Made by a program: the position numbers and the translations under genes
Notes under the pieces: generated by a model
The model's database searches: none
What the model was told of the DNA's origin: nothing
What the model saw: only the letters and a program-made list of their open reading frames with translations
Assembly: GCA_019055375.1 (NCBI GenBank)
Contig: JAHQIW010000237.1
Span: 62,001-126,000 of the forward strand
DNA length: 64,000 bases
Reading direction: 5' to 3'
DNA from: Parelaphostrongylus tenuis
Lineage: Eukaryota > Nematoda > Chromadorea > Rhabditida > Metastrongylidae
Shown here: positions 44,866-56,004 of the stretch, piece after piece
Numbering within the stretch: the first letter of the stretch is position 1
How the letters are laid out: each line of letters begins with the position of its first letter

Positions 44866-47800
44866 CTACGACGATCCACCAGGAGTGAAGCCACTAGTGG
44901 ATGGCATCAACGTTGGTAAAGTCTGATTTCCAGAAGTATCCATCGATGACGCAATGGAACCAGGAGATGACGGTTGGATATCTACAATATCATTATTTAT
45001 CTTATAAAAATAAAAGGATAAAACTCTCGGCGTTGATCAATCCCTGAGGGATGCGCCATGCATTCGACTTCAATTTTTAAGCTTGTTTGAGATGATTGAA
45101 TGCATATCAGGTCTTTACAATGACTCGCGGTGGCCTCCCGCTGAACCGAGTCAGTGCTGCTTATCCTCCCAGACAAGTCTGAGACCTGCCTGGTACCAAT
45201 TTACCGACCCCGGAGAGATGGATGGCTTGGTGAGCCATGAGCGCGAGATCGAACCATTAACCTCGTGTGCGACGCAGAGCACCTCTAACCACTGCGCCAC
45301 ATGCGCTCTTTATTTATCTTAGGGACAAGAAAATGACCAGAATACTACATTGAACGCTGGTATTGCGACCTTGCGTCATACGGTTTAATAATGTTCATTC
45401 GACAGATTATAGATTATACCTTTCGTTTCGAATGTTCCAAAGACCACGCTCAAACGTCAATATGACTACTAGTTACTTTTGAGCCATACTTGTGGTCTGT
45501 TCGAGGGCACTTTTACAGCGCTATATGCGTGTTTCGGCCTTGCACAGTCGCGTCAGTAGCATGGTACTATTCGCCTTAACCAATGCTCTTGGGGGAACCC
45601 GCCTCCTAGCATAGAAAAGGCGCAGAAGTATATTTACATGTACCATCAAGTGAAAGAAGACACTAAATGAGCAGTGATGTACTCCCCATTACTCTTGAAG
45701 TTGAGCATGATCTAAAGAAACACTCGAAACGAAAGGTATGATATATTTGACGAAACCAGCCGAGAGCACCGTGTAAGTAGTACGCCTCTACGTAAGGGAT
45801 TCAGTTTTCCCAAGAGGAATGGCTAAGGCAAAGGGTACTATGCTACTAACGAGACTGTGCAAGGCCTAAACACTCATATAGCACTGTGTAAATGCCCATA
45901 ACAGACCACATGCATGACTCAAAATAACTACCAGAATGATAGGTTATATGACCATTTCAAGGCCACACGTGCTCTAAGCGCCTGAGGATCTGAGGTTAGA
46001 GCTGTCCGCGATACACACGTGATCGATGGTTCGATCCCGTGTTTAAGGCTCACCAACCCTTCCATCTTTCCAGAGTCGGCGAGTTGGTACCAGGGTTGTC
46101 CTGGAGAATAGCAGCACTGACTTGTACATCGGCAGGTCATTGCGAGTCATTGTAAAGGTCAGATATGCATTCAATTTCTGGGTTCAAACGATCTATGTGT
46201 GAATATGCATGGCGCATCCCTCACAGATTGATCATGCCGGAAGTTCTAGAGTTTTTAAGGATGATACGCATTCCCCTATCATCGGTCACGGAGCAGGCCA
46301 CTCATACTTTGGTTCCATGATCAAAAGTTATTATAACGTCAACTCAAATCATGGATACCTTATAATTTTATGACTGAACTTACACGAAGTGGATACTGAA
46401 ACCTTTAATCCCCTAACGTCTCGACATCTTCGTCCTCATTAGAGTCAATAATCAACTATCACTAGTTTTTTCAAAGTCTAACATCGAAACGTTAGCCGGA
46501 AAGGGAATTTCGATATCAACCTCGTATAAGCTAACTACTAAAAGTCTTTTTCACACACCTTGGAAGTAAAGCTAAAAGCCCTTGAGCTCTCAGCGCTGAT
46601 CACGCCTGCGGTATTTCCATGTAAACAACTTCCTTAAGCACCGTTAGAAAAGAGAGAATGCATATTTGGCTTCTACAATGACTCGCCATGGCCAAGCGAT
46701 GTTCCAACTCAATACTGCTATCCTCCCAGACCTGTCTGGTGTATCGATTCGCCGACGCAGAAGGAATGGAAGGCTCCGAGAGTCTTAGTCGCAGATTCAA
46801 ACCGTGTGTGTTACAGAGTATCTATGACCACTGCGCCATCTGCGCCCTTTATGGAAGTCAATATATTAGATGATTATGACTTAAGCCAATATGTCATGTG
46901 GCCTGTTATGGGCTCTTGTATGGCCCGATTTCGGCCCTGTGAACAACAGATGGTGATCAATTGAGTGTAAAGTACTGCCGATCTAATAATTTATTGCACT
47001 TAATGGTGGCACGTGTAAATCATTCGTCGTCGCTTACTCTTAGTAGGGGACTGGCGCATCCCGAGACGATTGGCCAAAGAGGAAGAACTCTGCCCGACTG
47101 ACGAGACTTTCACGGCCGAAACACGTGTATCGGGCTATACAAGAGCCCATAACAGTACCAGAACCCTAAACAGACACACGACATGTTCGCTCAAATAATA
47201 ATTATGACTTATATTGAAATTTAAGCGTGCTTTAATGAAAACACTCGAACATGTCACTTCTACATTTTGTACATCCACGGCTCCGGACTGATAACGATGT
47301 AGTAAGCTTCAAAAAATACGCAGTCAAGCAAATGTTAACACCAAAAAAAGCTGCAAGAACCAGTTTGAAACAGAACTATCCGAAAATTGACGGAACTGTG
47401 GCGCTAAACTATAAAATTCACTAAAAAATCTCACCTTCACAATCAAGTGATTCTGAACTCTTCGGATTCTGGTCCGGATTTTGGTCCGCTTCAACATTTT
47501 CCTTGGCAGCACCCTAAATACTTGCGAGCATTAGAAAACTAGTTCATTCAAATCAACCGTTTGACTATCACGGATCCACGCTGGCGTAAACGTCCAGCAT
47601 GGATCCGCGGAGGTCAACCAGCTAAATAACCATTCAACAGACTCGGTAAGACGATAAGTGACACCATCAATCGCCTTGATAATTTGGTTTTCAAATCAAA
47701 AGCCACACATTCATTGAACCTCGGTATGATAATTAAGTTTTATCTTACAAATTTTTTAACCAACTTTTTCGAGACCTCGCTCAAAAATTCAATATAGTCT

Positions 47801-48521
47801 GACAGAATGTATTAGGCCTTTCAGAGGTCTGACATTGCTTCTGTAGTAGTGGTCGTATGCTCTATAACACCCGTATGTCATGTAATCGACAATCAGTCAC
47901 CCTGAAAGAACTCAACATCAAGTGATCCATTCACTTAGCGTGGAGTGATAATTTTTTTGGCGACAGTTCCTCACAATAGTAAGGACGAGCAGCAGAATGG
48001 CACATAGTACTTGATGGGCTTGCGAGAAAGCTGAAATGTACGTCTACCACTAAACATGTCATATCAGACCTCTGAAAAGCTTAGAACATTCAATCAGACT
48101 ATCTTACTAACTGTTATTTTTTTCTAGATAAAACTTTTGCAAGACTGATATTTTCCCTTTCAACTGAATGACCAAAGTTTCGGAGATTTCGCTCCACAGA
48201 GCCTACACGACGTACCACACCAAACCATATCTTGTCTACTCGCCTAATACCTCCTATATTCGTATTATATACATTAGACATAAGGAGTGTCAAGCGAGTA
48301 ATTCGATATGGTTTGGTCTTAGTAAGTCGTTTTGGCTCTGAGGAAAGCAAAATCGCCGAAACGTTAGCCATTCAGCTTCAAAGGTGAGATACCAACCTTG
48401 CGCAAGTTTTATTTAGGGCAAAATCGTCTACCTTCTTTCTATACAGCTCCAGTAGCACCTTCTCCATGTGATCGATATCGTCAGCTTTGATCTCGAAGGA
48501 AGTAAGAGGCCGTCGTAGCAT
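44866..48521 (-). CDS. cdc-26: Anaphase-promoting complex subunit CDC26
   Basis: Three exons: 48521-48432, 47513-47435 and 44981-44866 (TAG), 285 nt, 94 aa, in phase. The N-terminus MLRRPLTSFEIKADDIDHME is the CDC26 signature. In known structures its acetylated start Met and first residues sit in the TPR groove of APC6/CDC16 and stabilise it. A short helix (MEKVLLELYRKK) follows, then a disordered Asn/Pro/Ser-rich tail (DQNPDQNPKSSES, SPGSIASS, TSGFTPGGSS). The length is near the 85 aa of the human protein. TTTCAG stands two bases before the ATG, indicating trans-splicing. The gene is followed at about 250 nt by rbm-28 on the same strand. The 2.4-kb second intron carries three SINEs and two foldbacks. 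Confidence 0.9.
45013..45307 (-). repeat. SINE family S1, intact, with 12-bp target duplication
   Basis: A full-length copy reads from the head GAGCGCATGTGGCGCAGTGG to an AAAAATAAAAGGATAAAA tail. TTATTTATCTTA occurs at 44993-45004 and again at 45310-45321, directly outside the element. This is the best copy for defining the family ends. It is in cdc-26 intron 2, 12 bp from the exon 3 acceptor. Confidence 0.95.
45405..45945. repeat. Foldback element (about 540 bp)
   Basis: ATACCTTTCGTTTCGA and CATACTTGTGGTCTGTTCGAGGGCAC on the left face TCGAAACGAAAGGTATG and GTGCCCATAACAGACCACATGCATG further right. CACAGTCGCGTCAGTAGCATGGTACTA pairs with TAGTACTATGCTACTAACGAGACTGTG. Confidence 0.75.
45967..46245 (+). 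repeat. SINE family S1
   Basis: GAGGTTAGAGCTGTCCGCGA, ATGGTTCGATCCCGTGT, GGCGAGTTGGTACCAGG, GAGTCATTGTAAAGGTCAG and GAATATGCATGGCGCATCC. Confidence 0.8.
46580..46848 (-). repeat. SINE family S1
   Basis: GAGCTCTCAGCGCTGATCA, GGCTTCTACAATGACTCGCC, TATCCTCCCAGACCTGTC and CCACTGCGCCATCTGCGCCC. Confidence 0.75.
46868..47212. repeat. Foldback element (about 345 bp)
   Basis: TGATTATGACTTAAGCCAATATGTCATGTGG and TGTTATGGGCTCTTGTATGGCCCG on the left pair with CGGGCTATACAAGAGCCCATAACA and ATAATTATGACTT on the right. It is related to the 45405 unit. Confidence 0.75.
47793..48104. repeat. Foldback element, family F1
   Basis: ATAGTCTGACAGAATGT...CCTTTCAGAGGTCTGACAT on the left pairs with ATATCAGACCTCTGAAAAGC...AACATTCAATCAGACTAT on the right. 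Confidence 0.8.
48105..48425. repeat. Foldback element ending in cdc-26 intron 1
   Basis: ATAAAACTTTTGCAAGACTG and CAACTGAATGACCAAAGTTTCGGAGATTTC face GAAATCGCCGAAACGTTAGCC-like sequence (AAATCGCCGAAACGTTAGCCATTCAG) and CTTGCGCAAGTTTTAT. The inner arms ACCATATCTTGTCTACTCGC and GCGAGTAATTCGATATGGT also pair. Confidence 0.7.
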
Positions 48522-49611
48522 CCCTGAAATTCAACGAGATATCCAAGAATGTTAGGTGATGGGCAAAACTTGGAAACCCGGTCGGGAGTTCAACTCGCAT
48601 CTTAGGCTTTCCGGATGGCCTGAGTGATAGCAGAACAGGAGCCACCGCAATGCAATAAATAATGGCACGCGCCCCCAGAAAGAGAGACTCGGGTTCGACT
48701 CCCGTCCGAGGTTCCGGGTCTTGCATGTTCTGGCCATTCGACATATGTAATCAAAACATCATAACAACGCTGACAAAGTGTAGAATGATGACATACAAAT
48801 ATCTTTTCACTTAAAAATTTTTAATTACACAACCAGTTCTCACAATTTTCATTGTGCGGATCTCAGTACCTGTAGCCTTTTCGTTTTGAATGACGTAAGA
48901 CATTGATCGAGCATGTCTCCTTGCAATCTCAAGTACAGCCTGGCTGTGGCGGTCCTAAGGGGGTTGTTGACTGCCGGAGAGTGTTGGTAAGTGGAACCTG
49001 GCTTCACGCGCGCTATGACGAGCATCACAACCACCCGGCCACGGCGCCCCCCTTCTCTTTGACCTATTGTGCCTCTCTTGCTTCAAATGGCTTGGCCCGA
49101 TAGATGAAGCATATTTCACCTTATACGATGAAAACTCGTTCCTTCGCGCCCCATAGGACTCCTTTCTCGTCGATGTCCATATTTTGAAAAGCGAAATGAT
49201 CGGACGATTGTATTTACTAGAAACCTGCACGATATTACTCCTAATAGATCATTTGTTCAAAGAGTATGAGAAATTTTTAGGGGATTGTCTGCAAGGGATG
49301 GCTGAACCGAAAGAACCCGTGCTACTGATGAGGCTATAATGCTGAATACGCGTCCAGAGTTGTACAAACGCCATATCAGAGTTCGTGAAAAGCTCAAAAT
49401 ATGTTCTCAGATTAAAAGAACTTTGAATTCTATTTCCCATTTTTTAGAGATTTCAAATTTGGGCAATGAGACTGATGGAATAATTTGATAAATTGTTTAC
49501 AGCTGGAGAGAATGAAACGGTTTGTCGCATCAATATATGACGAAGTTCTTTACAGATTCGACTGACCCGTCTATAAGAGTCATGAAATGTCAGAAACTAA
49601 ATGACTGCGGT

Positions 49612-50355
49612 TCTTTTCGGGTTATCCGGTGGCAAATGAATATCCAATCCCATTCGCTGAACAAGAATTCTCCATAAGGATGTTAGCGATCATTCGAAAG
49701 CTTAAATCTATGGCTAACGCGGTAAGTGGCCGGTTTTCTAAAAAAGTCCTTCTATAGCGCTTCAACGAAACAAAAACATGTGTTTCTCACATGAGCTTTT
49801 CTCGCAGAACAGAGCTCTTACTTTGGACTATTAGTGACCAATCGATAGCGAATGATTTGAAGATTTGAATATTGTACTTATTTTCTGAGAAACCATTTCT
49901 CCGCAGTCCAGCAGGGAAAATAAGATCAAATTCACATAGGCGAAAATGGGAATCTTGGCTGTTCTGTGGGGGAGGCAGGGCCCTGCCATATGCGGTGGTG
50001 GCCCTTTGGTGGATCTTATGGAAGTGCGATTTTCGTTATTCAGACAGGAATCATTTTTCCACTTTGAGAGAAAATTCAGATTAACTGTCTTACTCTAATA
50101 CTAAAAGATTTTCTCTATATGTTCATCTGCTTTTCGTGCTTCCAGTGAAGTGACAGTTGAATTGCGCGACCGCTACAAAAAAAAATTTCATTTTAAAATT
50201 GACAGCATTACAAAAGGGTGTTTTGTAAAACCCGACACGTACTCGCGCTAACCAGCGATTTAAGGCCTTCGAATGATTACTAACACTCCTAACCAAAATT
50301 CTTGTCCAGCAAATGGGGTCAATATTCATTCGCTCTCAGATAACCGAAATGAACC
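49612..50355. repeat. Long palindromic foldback, family F3
   Basis: TTCGGGTTATCCGG...GTTAGCGATCATTCGAAAGCTTAAAT on the left pairs with ATTTAAGGCCTTCGAATGATTACTAAC...CAGATAACCGAA on the right. The arms run almost to the centre. Confidence 0.8.
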
Positions 50356-51715
50356 ATGGTTGCCCTAAAACGCCTCAAATCGACATGCTTCAGCTCTTAG
50401 GGATGTAATTACAGAAGAGCAAAATATTCCAAAAAATCGACCCTACACACCTCGGAGTTAGAACTTTTTCCTTTTAAGCCGACATGATCTTGGTAATTAT
50501 CGAGCACTAATTCAGGAGATCGACTTTCCATTAACCTCGGCATAGAAGCCAATTTGAGTAAATAACAGAGACGTAGCTCTTTAATAATGGGCGAAGTTGA
50601 TAGTAGTAGTAGCGGTAGTAGTCCTTGCTATGTTATTCCTTAAAGAATTGAGTGATACGCAAAAATTTGACCTCAAGCGGGAGTAAAACCAGTGCTTCAT
50701 CCATGCGGGGGACGTGTGCTACAACTACACCACCGAGGCCACCGCTTACCCGTCACTCATTCTTCAAGATATCTCTATCACAGCTATCAGCCACCAACCT
50801 TCAAAAGTTTTAGCCGGGTAAGCAATATCCCCCAATAAACCCAGTGAAGCTGACAGCCGCAGTACTTACACAAATCCAGATTTCCTATTTTTTCACTGCT
50901 TTTTCGCAGTATTACGACGTTTCCAATATACTTAAGAGAATTGAGTGGCACGCAAAGATTCGACCTCAGGCAGGAGTTGAACCGACGGTTCACCCACATC
51001 AAGGGTTGTCAGCTAAACTGGGTTTACAGAGCGGCACTAGCTACCCGAACAAACCTGTTTGAGTGGCTGATAGCTATGACAGAGAGATATCGGAGAATAA
51101 GTGGTGGTTAAGTGGTGGACTCGGTGTACTAGTGGTAGCACGCCTCCCCCTTCTCGTTCTCTCCCACTTTGGGTAAACCGCGGGTTAAAACTCCCGTCTG
51201 AGGTCAAATTTTTCCTCATCACTCAATTCTCTTAGGTATAATTCAGACGTCATTAGACTGCGAAAAAGCAGTAAAAACATAGGATATCTTGGAGATGTTG
51301 TTGCTGCAGATAGCAGTAGGAATCGTAGGTTGACATTTCGACGAGACGACCCTCATCAGAGCCTTCGCGATAAGAATAGCCTGATGACAGAGGGTACGTA
51401 CGTCCAGGCTCTGGGCTATCCTAACCAACGTCAACCAACGATTTGAACCAATGGCTTAGCTGATACTAGGACAATTCCCGTCTTCACGTCGGTCAAACAT
51501 GATAAAAGAGGTCAATTACAATCTATAGAACTCTGCGCACAGGATAAAACTCTTCGGTTCCAAACCAGGGAAATTCTGCTGTTCTCAAACCTTCGATATC
51601 TCCTCTTTCAACTTCACGATAGCAGATATACTTGCATCAATGATTCGCTATTTATGCTTCAAATTAAGGCTCCTCCATTCGAAATTTACAGCCTTAAGGC
51701 GATAAGTAAACGAAT

Positions 51716-51935
51716 AAGGGGACGCGTGGCCGAGTGATTGTGATGCTAGTCACGGCGCGCTGGAGCCGAGTTCCACTCCCGAGCACTCCCCACCCACTTC
51801 CCCCCGGCAGTCAGCAAGGAACGCGACAGCCAGGCTATCCTCGAGATTGCAAGAAGTCATGCTCGACCAAGATTCTACGACGTTCAAGAAGACGACAAAC
51901 GAATCGAAGTTTTCAGAAGCTCTGAGATTCGTCAA
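51716..51935 (+). repeat. SINE family S2 with Leu/Ser-tRNA-like head
   Basis: GGGGACGCGTGGCCGAGTGATTGTGATGC at the head, then CAGCAAGGAACGCGACAGCCAGGC, TATCCTCGAGATTGCAAG and GACGTTCAAGAAGACGA. Confidence 0.75.
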
Positions 51936-52114
51936 TCAAAAATTAAGATGACGCCTTGTGTAAATAAATAGAAGAAATAAAAATAATGAACGAATAGAAA
52001 CTTAAAATCACAAAAAGAAAATTGAAAAAGTTTGGAATATCGGAAAGACTAAATTTGAGAGGGAAAATCTTTGGTGTCGCTACTTCGCTCTCAGAAATTT
52101 GTAATTCTTAGAAT

Positions 52115-52250
52115 TGAGCGTAGAAAGAGTGGTGTCAAAAAGGGGCGTCGGTAGTGCAACGGTTCAGCACGCGCTCCGGATAGAGTGAGATGTGGGTTCG
52201 AATCCCAGCTGACGCGAGCGTTTTTGCACACCCACACTACATCATTGGGG
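52115..52250 (+). repeat. tRNA-like core inside an inverted repeat
   Basis: GGCGTCGGTAGTGCAACGGTTCAGCACG (box A) and GTGGGTTCGAATCCCAGC (box B) are well preserved. The flanks AGAAAGAGTGGTGTCAAAAA and GCGTTTTTGCACACCCACACTAC pair imperfectly. The paired GCGTCGG...CTGACGC ends give this copy the best tRNA-like fold, but no gene-quality acceptor stem. Confidence 0.75.
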
Positions 52251-53211
52251 GTTTATTCTGAACATATTTGAACTTAGGAGAACAGTGCATGGAAAAATTC
52301 TACAGGATGAATGCGGTAGATCGAGGCCCGTCGAGTAAATCGACAATGCCCCAAACTCCACAGGTGATCGACAGATCAAAAGATTACGGCATGCTGTCGA
52401 AAGGCCAGCTTCGCCGCCAACAATCCAAAGGACCATTGGCCATGGAGCATAAATTTACATTTGAGCGTGCATCGCTGACCTTAGAGGTCCTAATGCTTAT
52501 GGCACCTCCTTGCTCTATTAGATTGCTTTCCTGAGCTTCTCCTTTTACTCAGTCTTTCCCTTTTTGGCGGTTTTTGAAACATTTTTATTCGTTTTTGCAA
52601 AATTTGAGTGCTACCCGATGACGTCATATGGCGCAATACGTTTGAATTTATGATCTAAATTCGATGTCTAACGCCCAATCGACGATATTCCCGCGTTTTC
52701 GAGATTTTTCAGGGAAAAAAGTTATTTTTTCTGGAAATCTGAGAATTTCTCTGTTGATCCCTTTCGCTCAGAAGATCGTATTGTAACCCGGAAACCGTTT
52801 ATCGACAGTATCTTTGTGTTCTGACAGTTGCTTCACTCGTTGTAGAAGCAGCTCCGATAAGACAGAATCTCTCATTGACCATCCCAAATGTGTTCCTTCC
52901 TTCCACTGAATTTCAAGTCAGATGCCTAGTTTTTTCCACTTCATTTCGTTCCCTCTTCTTATGTTTTTCTCTTTCTCTTCTTTTTTTCTCTAGTTCCTCT
53001 TGTTTCTAAGCGTTCATTATCGAGTAGCAAATAGATTTCAGTAGGGTGTGATGCGTAGGAGATGCTTTCTCAATGGTTTTCTCTTTCAAGTTTGATTGTT
53101 TTTTGGTCGGATCTTTGGTTTTCTCAGCTCTTTTCTCTTTCTTTCTTTTCTTTTTTCTTTTTTTTCTTTCTCAATCCTTCAGTCAAAATAGGGTTCTTTT
53201 CGATTACAAGG

Positions 53212-53985
53212 TGATCGATGAAAAACCGACCTCATTCACTGGACAGATATTTATAATGGGAGTGTCAGTAACCGTTCGAGAGCTGAGATTTCTAGCTACA
53301 GCCCCACGTCGCCGGTTCTTCAAAACACCCTTTTATGTCGTTGTAAAATCCAGGATAAAACTAGCCTCAGGCGCGCAAATTTCTCGCTGAACAGAGCTCC
53401 TTCTTTCTAATATTAGTAATCATTCGATAGCGTAGTCGTTGCTGATTCCAATGATGTGCTTATATCCTAAAAAGACCTTTTCTCTGCAACGCAGCAGGTA
53501 AAATATGTTGAATTTGCATATGCGACCAAAAGGGCCTTTGACTTATTCACGTGTCGCTGGGTAGGGTGTCCACGTGCGCTGAGGCGATGATCGATCGATC
53601 CTGGACTGGTCATACGACATCGTGTCAGCAGCACGTGAATTCGCCAAAGACCTTCTCGGTCGCACATGCGAATTTAAACTTATTTTACCTTCCACATTGC
53701 GGAGAAACGGTCTTTTCAGGATATAAGCTCAGCGTTGGAATCAGCAACGATTACGCTATCGAATGACTACTGGTAGTTCAAAGAAAGAGCTCTGTTCAGC
53801 GAGGAATATGCGCCTATGAAACACAAAGTATTTTCTCTTATAGCAGCGTCGCAAAAAGTCTTTTTCGAAAGCCGGTGACGTGGGGTGTAGTCAGAAATCT
53901 TAGCTTTCGAGTGGTTACTAACAGTCTTGTCGAAATTTCTGTCCAGCGAATGAGATCGGTTTTTCATTTGTCATCCCATAATGGA
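53212..53985. repeat. Long palindromic foldback, family F3
   Basis: GATGAAAAACCGACCTCATTC on the left pairs with GAATGAGATCGGTTTTTCAT on the right. Pairing continues (GCCCCACGTCGCCGG / GCCGGTGACGTGGGG; TTGAATTTGCATATGCG zone; GGGCCTTTGACTTATTCACGTG / CACGTGAATTCGCCAAAGACC) to within about 50 bp of the centre. Confidence 0.85.
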
Positions 53986-54734
53986 CAAGTCCCGTTTTCT
54001 TTCGCTTAGTACATCGATTATTTCGTAGTGCGAAAATTCGTCAGTTGGAGAGAATTATCGGGCCAACTCTGGACCCTATCTGGTTTTTAGACACTTGATG
54101 TTACAGATCCGATATACTGCTTCCTACGTGATTCGGATCTTCGTGACCTTCTAGTTCCTGTATCTCTGATGTGATCGAAGGTATTCGAACATTTATGTCC
54201 AAATATCTTAATAATGAAGTTCATACCAAATATCAATACTTTGCGGGCGACGTACGCTATAGTGTCCATGCACGGAATGGGCAGTCCTTTGAGTTTCGCC
54301 CTCTGAAAGCTGCTTTTTTCTGGTCCGCAATTTCCTTTCTTTCCTTTTCGGGAACTGGGCAATAGGACAATTTTATCGAACAAGCAGTTTACTGCCCTCT
54401 TTTTCGGACACCAAGAAAAATATGTGCTGAATTGGATACACATAAATATCGCGCTTCAATCGGACAGGAGAACGCGCCGCCCGGAACGTAATTTTATAGG
54501 TTTCTGCGGTGATTACAGCTTTTCATAATCAATATTTCAAGCTTCGTAAGCCCTTTTTGAGCATTTTTTTTTCAAGGTACTGAAGAATGAGCGGCGATTA
54601 CATAAAAATTAATTAATGGCGCGAAAATGATCATCGAAGACTGAATCATTACTGGGCAGTGCGACAGCTAGCCAAGTTGTGATTTATTGGTCATCAACAT
54701 GTGAATGAAGAAGTTTATCTTTCCAAAAACCATA

Positions 54735-54915
54735 TGGTACATTTCGTCCCACACCGCGCGACGTCAAATCTCGCTCAGCTACTGTAATGGCGGCGTCGCG
54801 TCTCGGAGGACAGCAGGCGCAGGCAGCCAGACATGTAGATACTGCTGACCTGCGACTGCCGCGCAAGCGACGGCGCGACGCCACCTGCCTATCGGTGGTG
54901 GTCCTAGAGAGATAT
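54735..54915. repeat. GC-rich foldback, family F4 (reverse of the 21028 copy)
   Basis: GGTACATTTCGTCCCACACCGCGCGACGTC, CTGTAATGGCGGCGTCGCGTC and GACTGCCGCGCAAGCGACGGCGCGACG match 21028-21243 in reverse complement. A 105-codon ORF starting in it is an accident of the repeat. Confidence 0.7.
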
Positions 54916-55239
54916 GTGGAAGGGCAGAAATTTAAAATTTTGGTGAAAAACGAAGAGAAACTATGGGAAAGTTTGATTTTAGTCAATCCGCTCGTGATAT
55001 TCAACTTTTCAGTGGTAGAAATATGCAGCAGACCCAACCGAGGTAAGCCGTGCAGAGCGTTTCAAACCACATCTCATCACATATGGAGTTGGCTAGGTGC
55101 CTAGTAAATCACTTCACTTCTCAATTTCACCCTGATCGTCAAGTGAAAATTCGATAGAACTCCAGACCTTCTACTCAAGTTGATTGTAGTTGGGAATTGA
55201 AATGGACCTTACAGTGGCTCTGTATGGGTATGCGGGCCA

Positions 55240-55860
55240 TCTGTTGACCCTTTCGGGTCAGCGTGCGATAAGTTGTAGCACGCCGCGCGGCGTCCGCCTC
55301 GATGGGCTACTGTACTGGCAGCGCCGCTTCTCCGTGTGAAGTTGTTTAGGAGCACGCCTCAATGGAAATATTTGGAAATCTTTGAAGACATCTCAGCAAG
55401 AGAGCGCCCATGTGTCTGAGAGTTCCGTATGTTTACCGGTGGATACTTGGACAGCGTCTTCACTAATATGCGGGACCAGCACAGGGAAACTGTGCTGGTT
55501 CAACTGTTTCGGTCCCTGGAGACCCGAGATCAGTCTAGCCAGGTCTTCCTCAGGTCACCACGTTGGAGCAGCTCCCGATTCTTGTGGATCAAAGGAAGCT
55601 TACGACCTTGTGACTAGTCACTTCCAAGACTGGGATCATTCTTGGGGCGGTTTACTCTTAGCTGGGCTTTGCGGCTGGAAACGTCGAACTCCTCAGGTTG
55701 AGTGGCTTTGCTGGGGGTTGGACCTCCGCTGTAGTGCGCAGTCCGACACCCAGGAACACCTTTCGGCCACTATGAGGCGCTAAACCATCTGGGCGGTCCC
55801 TAGCTTTCACTTATAGCAAGTGGTCATGAGGTGGTAGGGCTAGTATCGCGGCCAATATTT
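55240..55860. other. GC-rich stretch of unknown nature upstream of Mff
   Basis: The stretch starts with an F4-like fragment (CCCTTTCGGGTCAGCGTGCG) and continues into about 450 bp of GC-rich sequence with a clear hairpin (ACCAGCACAGGGAAACTGTGCTGGT near 55474). A 133-codon plus-strand ORF spans 55382-55783, but its protein resembles nothing I know and has no domain signs. It could be promoter or CpG-like DNA, an unknown repeat, or a structured RNA. Confidence 0.4.
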
Positions 55861-56004
55861 TCTTCCAAGATCGTATTCATAACCAAATTAATACCTTTGT
55901 TAATTCTTTAACTCAATGTGACTTTTTTCCACCAAAATTTTTGCTGGTAGGTAGCACGTGAGTGGCTTGTCAATCGTACTTTTCTTTCAGTCTGCTTCGG
56001 ATAT

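Larger units (their letters stand above)
48530..55989. other. Intergenic region between cdc-26 and the Mff gene; repeats only
   Basis: The two genes are divergent, so both promoters should lie here. I see no further coding exons. From left to right it holds: a tRNA-like unit near 48600-48730 (CGGGTTCGACTCCCG), an S2 SINE (48892-49065, minus), a partial F1 (49260-49425), an F3 palindrome (49612-50355), three tRNA-like units (50645-51240), a partial F1 (51285-51430), an S2 SINE (51716-51935), a tRNA-like hairpin (52115-52250), pyrimidine-rich DNA (52870-53200), an F3 palindrome (53212-53985), unclear DNA (53990-54730), a GC-rich repeat (54735-54915), and a GC-rich unassigned stretch (55240-55860). 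Confidence 0.6.

Noticed and set aside
52143..52225. A candidate true tRNA gene.
   Set aside because: Box A and box B are good, but the acceptor-stem ends and spacing do not form a proper cloverleaf, and several diverged copies exist with the same hairpin flanks.
52268..52534. An 88-codon plus-strand ORF.
   Set aside because: No family resemblance and no splice context linking it to the Mff gene downstream.
54787..55104. A 105-codon ORF with MAASRLGGQQAQ.
   Set aside because: The first half lies in the GC-rich F4 repeat, which is also present inverted at 21 kb with a different ORF. No conservation of reading frame.
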